Shown in pieces: positions 6,120 through 7,908 of a stretch of 7,908 nt of DNA (the first letter of the stretch is position 1; each line of letters opens with the position of its first letter). The translations under genes were made by a program, and so were the position numbers. This DNA is from Solobacterium sp. (lineage in GTDB: Bacteria > Bacillota_I > Bacilli_A > Erysipelotrichales > Erysipelotrichaceae), in contig JAEEHG010000037.1 of the NCBI GenBank assembly GCA_016280695.1, forward strand, positions 1 through 7,908, read 5' to 3'. The notes beneath the pieces were generated by a model that saw only the letters and a program-made list of their open reading frames with translations, had not been told where the DNA came from and did not search any database.

Positions 6120-7318
6120 TATTCTGCAGCCTCCTTTCCTGTTTCCAGCTTGAGTGCCTGCTTTTTCTTTGCCTCCTCGACAATCATCTTACGATGTGTC
6201 TTGGCCAGGAATCTCTCAGCCAGCAGGAACAGTACGATAACGCCTTCAACGATCTTTGTCAGTTCATTGATCGGGCCGCCCGGCTGGGTAGCCATAATCG
6301 AAGCACCGGCCCTGATATAGGCAATGAAGGCCGCCGCCGGAATCAGGCGTTTCGGGTTGTTCCCGGCGAAAATCGCCATGGTAACGCCGTCCCAGCCATA
6401 GCCGGTCAGTTCAACACCATAGTAATAGTTGTAATTGCCGAGAATGACAGTGGCTCCGCACAGGCCGCCGATCGCACCGCCGATGATCTGCACGATCACC
6501 CCGGTCGAGATGATCCCGACACCGACATATTTGGCAAAACTCGGGTTCTGGCCGAGCTGGCGGATCTTGAAGCCCCATTTTGTCTTGAACAGGAATGCCC
6601 AGCCGACCAGGACAACAAGGATGCCGATGAACAGCCCAAGCCGCATCGTGAACCGGGTTCCCATGAATTTCCGGAAGGTCAGTACAACATCTTCTGTCCA
6701 CTGCCAGGAATACTTGGAAGTACGGGTGTCCCGCAGTGTGGTGGAGAACAGGCAGTATCTGGAAATATACAGAGAGATGTAGTTCAGCATCAGCGAGGTG
6801 ACCATGATTGAGGCACCCCACTTCTTCTCAAGAAGAGCAGGGATCAACGTGACCAGAGCCCCGGCAACAATGGAAATGCCAAGGCCGCAAACCGCACACA
6901 TGACTGGGCTGGCATTCGCCGCCTGAATATCACCGTCCAGCAGGCAGCAGACCCAGCCGCAGGCCAGGCCGCCGCACATGATGGCACCTTCAAGACCGAG
7001 GTTGAACTTATTGGCAGAGAACATGATACTGACTGCCGTACCGGTAAACAGAAGCGGGATCATGAACTGGATCCACTGGTCAAAGTAGTTCCAGCCGATA
7101 CCTTTGGCAACATTCGGGTTAAGGATCTGCAGCGGTCCCAGGAAGAAGTATTTCAGGGAGTCAATCGGATCCCTGGCGCCGATGATGATCAGCAGGACAG
7201 CCGTGCCGAGACCGATGGCGATGGCGACGGCCATGCGCATCAGCCCGAAGCGGGCTTCAACGTCCATGCCGCCGAACAGGGTGACGAATGATTTCTTCAT
7301 CTGTTTATTCTCACTCAT
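6119..7318 (-). CDS. Nucleoside ABC transporter permease (NupP-type)
   Basis: This 399-residue BPD_transp_2 permease is longer than its partner, as is usual for the first permease of NupNOPQ/BMP-type importers. Hydrophobic segments are visible near residues 27-47, 83-100, 111-128, 138-162, 170-190, 226-246, 266-294, 325-345 and 357-371. FNLGLEGAIMCGG (105-117) is the family's NxGLEG motif, and RQLGQNPSFAKYVGV (253-267) is the ATPase-coupling loop. A large external loop (about 191-225) has many Thr, Arg and Trp residues. The C-terminus (372-399) is cytoplasmic and rich in Lys and Glu. Start choice: the ATG at 7318 has GAGGTG at 7325-7330 six bases upstream, whereas the alternative GTG at 7345 lies inside the ATPase gene without a clear site. 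The ATG overlaps the ATPase stop by eight bases (ATGAGTGA). Confidence 0.88.
   Translation of the reverse strand: MSENKQMKKSFVTLFGGMDVEARFGLMRMAVAIAIGLGTAVLLIIIGARDPIDSLKYFFLGPLQILNPNVAKGIGWNYFDQWIQFMIPLLFTGTAVSIMFSANKFNLGLEGAIMCGGLACGWVCCLLDGDIQAANASPVMCAVCGLGISIVAGALVTLIPALLEKKWGASIMVTSLMLNYISLYISRYCLFSTTLRDTRTSKYSWQWTEDVVLTFRKFMGTRFTMRLGLFIGILVVLVGWAFLFKTKWGFKIRQLGQNPSFAKYVGVGIISTGVIVQIIGGAIGGLCGATVILGNYNYYYGVELTGYGWDGVTMAIFAGNNPKRLIPAAAFIAYIRAGASIMATQPGGPINELTKIVEGVIVLFLLAERFLAKTHRKMIVEEAKKKQALKLETGKEAAE
6130..6137 (-). promoter_or_regulatory. Strong ribosome binding site of the NupQ-type permease
   Basis: AAAGGAGG on the minus strand, near-perfect against the 16S anti-Shine-Dalgarno, lies within the last codons of the upstream permease gene, ten bases before the ATG at 6119. 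It should keep the two permeases at matched levels. Confidence 0.75.
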
Positions 7319-7908
7319 GCAAAGCACCTCTAATCTCTTCTTCACTCATGTGCTTGACGCCAAGCATATAGAAGCCAAGGTCTTCTTCGGTCAGCTGTCT
7401 GACATCGGGGAAGTAGGCGTTGATCCTGCCGCCGTGCATAACGATCAGCGAATCGGACAGGCTCATGATTTCCGCCAGGTCAGCAGAGATCAGCAGGATG
7501 GCTTTGCCGGCATCACGCATCTCAACCATGCGCTCGCGGACGAATTCCGCCGCGCCGACGTCGATGCCGCGGGTCGGCTGGTCACAGACAACCAGTTCGG
7601 AATAACTGGTGAATTCCCGGGCCACGACGACTTTCTGCACATTGCCGCCGGACAGCATGCCGACCAGCTGGTCACCGCTGTCGCACAGCACGAGGAATTC
7701 ATCAACCCACTTGTCAGTGTCTTCCCTGACCGCTTTTTCGTTGATAAACAGGCCGTTATTATATTTGGCGTCCGAGATTTTATCAGCGATCATATTGTCG
7801 CGGATGCTCATGGAGCGGGCACAGCCGTAGATATTGCGGTCTTCCGGGATATGGACCAGGCCGGTTCTGCGCAGGTCTCCGATATCCATATCCTTGACCT
7901 CTTTGCCC
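7311..7908 (-). CDS. Nucleoside ABC transporter ATPase (NupO-type), C-terminal part
   Basis: This is the end of an ABC ATPase whose frame is open to the right edge (reading GKEVKD before the Met at 7889). About 199 residues are visible; the family usually has about 500 with two nucleotide-binding domains, so this is the second domain and its Walker A lies outside the window. Counting from the Met at 7889: HIPEDRNIYG (13-22) is the PEDR motif typical of BMP/sugar-type double ATPases, LSGGNVQK (79-86) is the ABC signature, ELVVCDQPTRGIDVGA (98-113) is Walker B plus D-loop, and LLISADLAEI (132-141) is the switch region. The catalytic Glu is Gln (Q104) and the switch His is absent, which is normal for the second domain of this family. 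It acts on the cytoplasmic face and powers the two permeases encoded next. The stop TGA at 7311 overlaps the next start. Confidence 0.92.
   Translation of the reverse strand, partial: GKEVKDMDIGDLRRTGLVHIPEDRNIYGCARSMSIRDNMIADKISDAKYNNGLFINEKAVREDTDKWVDEFLVLCDSGDQLVGMLSGGNVQKVVVAREFTSYSELVVCDQPTRGIDVGAAEFVRERMVEMRDAGKAILLISADLAEIMSLSDSLIVMHGGRINAYFPDVRQLTEEDLGFYMLGVKHMSEEEIRGALHE
7325..7330 (-). promoter_or_regulatory. Ribosome binding site that fixes the NupP-type permease start
   Basis: GAGGTG on the minus strand lies within the ATPase coding sequence, six bases before the ATG at 7318. It supports that start over the GTG at 7345. Confidence 0.75.

Noticed and set aside
6194..6811. Open reading frame of 205 codons on the + strand
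   Set aside because: It is antisense to the NupP-type permease; its composition is polar and unlike a real domain, and the opposite strand clearly encodes the membrane protein.
7319..7345. Longer N-terminus of the NupP-type permease from a GTG at 7345
   Set aside because: The ATG at 7318 has a well-spaced GAGGTG and a typical 8-base stop-start overlap with the ATPase gene.
1..7908. CRISPR array, insertion sequence, tRNA, rRNA or defence system
   Set aside because: No regularly spaced direct repeats, transposase-like frames, terminal inverted repeats, tRNA cloverleaf or known defence domains were seen on either strand.

Overview
The window looks like a piece of a Bacillota (Firmicutes) chromosome, probably from an anaerobic, Clostridia- or Erysipelotrichia-like lineage. 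The reasons are strong AGGAGG-type ribosome binding sites before nearly every start, densely packed and translationally coupled genes, a GC content that looks (by eye) somewhat above half, and protein families resembling the Bacillus subtilis Nup/Yuf nucleoside transporters and Clostridia-type RNase Z-like hydrolases. The genus cannot be named from the sequence alone.

Layout: two gene groups converge near 3120-3190. On the + strand there is the 3' part of an RNase Z-like metallo-beta-lactamase-fold protein (1-706), ended by a hairpin terminator. A 245-base intergenic leader follows, with a GC-rich hairpin and T-run. Then comes a two-gene unit: a PNP/UDP-family nucleoside phosphorylase (976-1719) and an ADP-ribosylglycohydrolase-family protein (1729-3117). 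This unit ends in a long hairpin that probably serves both strands.

On the - strand, reading right to left, one operon runs through the right edge: the end of an ABC ATPase (7908-7311), two ABC permeases (7318-6119 and 6119-5112), and two different nucleoside hydrolases (5080-4130 and 4130-3192). Neighbouring genes overlap by 1-8 bases at three of the four junctions; the fourth has a 31-base gap with its own ribosome binding site. The transporter is of the BMP/NupNOPQ type, so its substrate-binding lipoprotein is expected just beyond the right edge.

The combined picture (inference) is a nucleoside uptake and breakdown locus. The transporter imports nucleosides, the hydrolases cleave them to ribose plus base, and the phosphorylase cleaves them with phosphate to ribose-1-phosphate plus base. 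The ADP-ribosylglycohydrolase homologue is the least explained member and suggests a further N- or O-ribosyl substrate. I found no clearly new system, mobile element, CRISPR array, tRNA or rRNA. The most interesting points are the altered active sites and the pairing of the phosphorylase with the ADP-ribosylglycohydrolase homologue.
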